Shown piece by piece: positions 63,531 to 63,619 of a DNA stretch of 63,619 nucleotides (within the stretch, counting starts at the first letter, position 1; the number at the start of each line of letters is the position of its first letter). The DNA lies in NCBI RefSeq assembly GCF_029168335.1, contig NZ_JARGYC010000023.1, forward strand, positions 1 to 63,619, given 5' to 3'. Source of the stretch: Psychromarinibacter sediminicola (GTDB taxonomy: Bacteria; Pseudomonadota; Alphaproteobacteria; Rhodobacterales; Rhodobacteraceae). The notes beneath the pieces were generated by a model that saw only the letters and a program-made list of their open reading frames with translations, was not told where the DNA came from and searched no databases. Both the position numbers and the translations under genes were made by a program.

Positions 63531-63619
63531 AGCGTTTTCCGATCAATCTGCATCGTATCCGCAGGCGGCGAAGTAGTTTTCGCATTCCTGGTGCGTGAAG
63601 CAGTCGATGAGTTCGCCGA
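63530..63619 (-). mobile_element. IS630-type insertion sequence, end (partial, cut by window)
   Basis: From GAGCGTTTTCCGATC at 63530 the sequence looks like the terminus of an IS630-family element, which inserts at TA. The TA of the pbpC stop TAG would be one target copy. On the minus strand a reading frame open to the window edge ends ENYFAACGYDAD at 63543, a typical IS630 transposase C-terminus (ECxNYF..xGY). The rest lies outside the window. Confidence 0.6.
63543..63619 (-). CDS. IS630-family transposase, C-terminal fragment
   Basis: Only the last 24 residues are visible: GELIDCFTHQECENYF then AACGYDAD and stop. The ECxNYF and terminal GY pattern matches IS630 transposases, in which this helix ends the protein a few bases before the element end. 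Start and completeness lie outside the window. Confidence 0.6.
   Translation of the reverse strand, partial: GELIDCFTHQECENYFAACGYDAD

Noticed and set aside
1-63619. CRISPR array, prophage structural genes, rRNA operon
   Set aside because: Read for on both strands; no regularly spaced repeats, capsid or tail genes or rRNA sequence seen apart from the integrase junction.

Overview
The window looks like a chromosomal segment of a GC-rich alphaproteobacterium, most likely Rhodobacteraceae (Rhodobacter/Roseobacter relatives). The basis is gene content and order: gltB and gltD with GFA proteins, a petP/petR-like MarR plus OmpR pair, dxs-ispA-xseB behind a histone-deacetylase-family gene, lptCAB-hpf-ptsN, and a complex I NDUFA9-like protein. 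Shine-Dalgarno and stop-start (ATGA) spacing are typical, and almost all of the window is protein coding. One tRNA, tRNA-Leu(CAG), is present. I see no rRNA operon, CRISPR array or phage structural genes.

Layout. 1-1950 is the edge of an integrated element: a truncated IS256-type transposase, a P4-type tyrosine integrase, and short repeats just before the 3' end of tRNA-Leu. 2180-5111: NDUFA9-like protein, Acr3-type arsenite carrier and UppP. 5178-13022: the glutamate synthase locus, in which gltD and gltB are separated by a secreted protein, a possible 28-residue ORF and two GFA proteins, ending in a strong terminator. 13245-17410: transglycosylase MtgA, a GST, QueG, a small basic protein, an EamA transporter and an anchored protein. 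17542-21479: IlvE diverging from a MarR-response regulator pair, then an amidase. 21492-25419: EamA transporter, GST, cardiolipin synthase and a PIN/ribbon-helix-helix toxin-antitoxin pair. 25485-30884: HU, AMP nucleosidase with adenine deaminase, and an ABC-F ATPase. 31153-34234: class II aldolase, an ArsR-SRPBCC-YciI operon, an epimerase-like protein and a tiny membrane protein. 34349-38343: Dxs, IspA, XseB and an HDAC-like protein in one minus-strand operon. 38372-44154: secreted protein, CcdA with a thioredoxin, RNase D-like exonuclease, LptC-LptA-LptB, Hpf and PtsN. 44220-49957: DUF3137 protein, ArfB with an unusual leader, a queuosine-precursor transporter, two lipoproteins (an esterase-like protein and MepA) and an MFS protein. 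50098-53334: YggT, RecQ and YaaA. 53710-63530: a soluble hybrid histidine kinase diverging from an alpha-2-macroglobulin/PbpC operon. The window ends in an IS630-type transposase.

Themes. Several cell-envelope functions occur together: UppP, MtgA, PbpC, MepA, Lpt, cardiolipin synthase and alpha-2-macroglobulin. Two queuosine genes (QueG and a precursor transporter) and two ribosome-state genes (Hpf and ArfB) are also present.

Most unusual observations. (a) A stand-alone transcription unit upstream of arfB carries a perfect complement of the 16S rRNA 3' end, plus a second segment able to sequester it. (b) A 55-bp element occurs three times with exactly conserved length and conserved ends. (c) A gene-free, strongly palindromic block lies at 53400-53684, built from two hairpins with a compensatory base change and a perfect 21-bp inverted repeat. 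All functions are inferred by reading the sequence; no database search was run.
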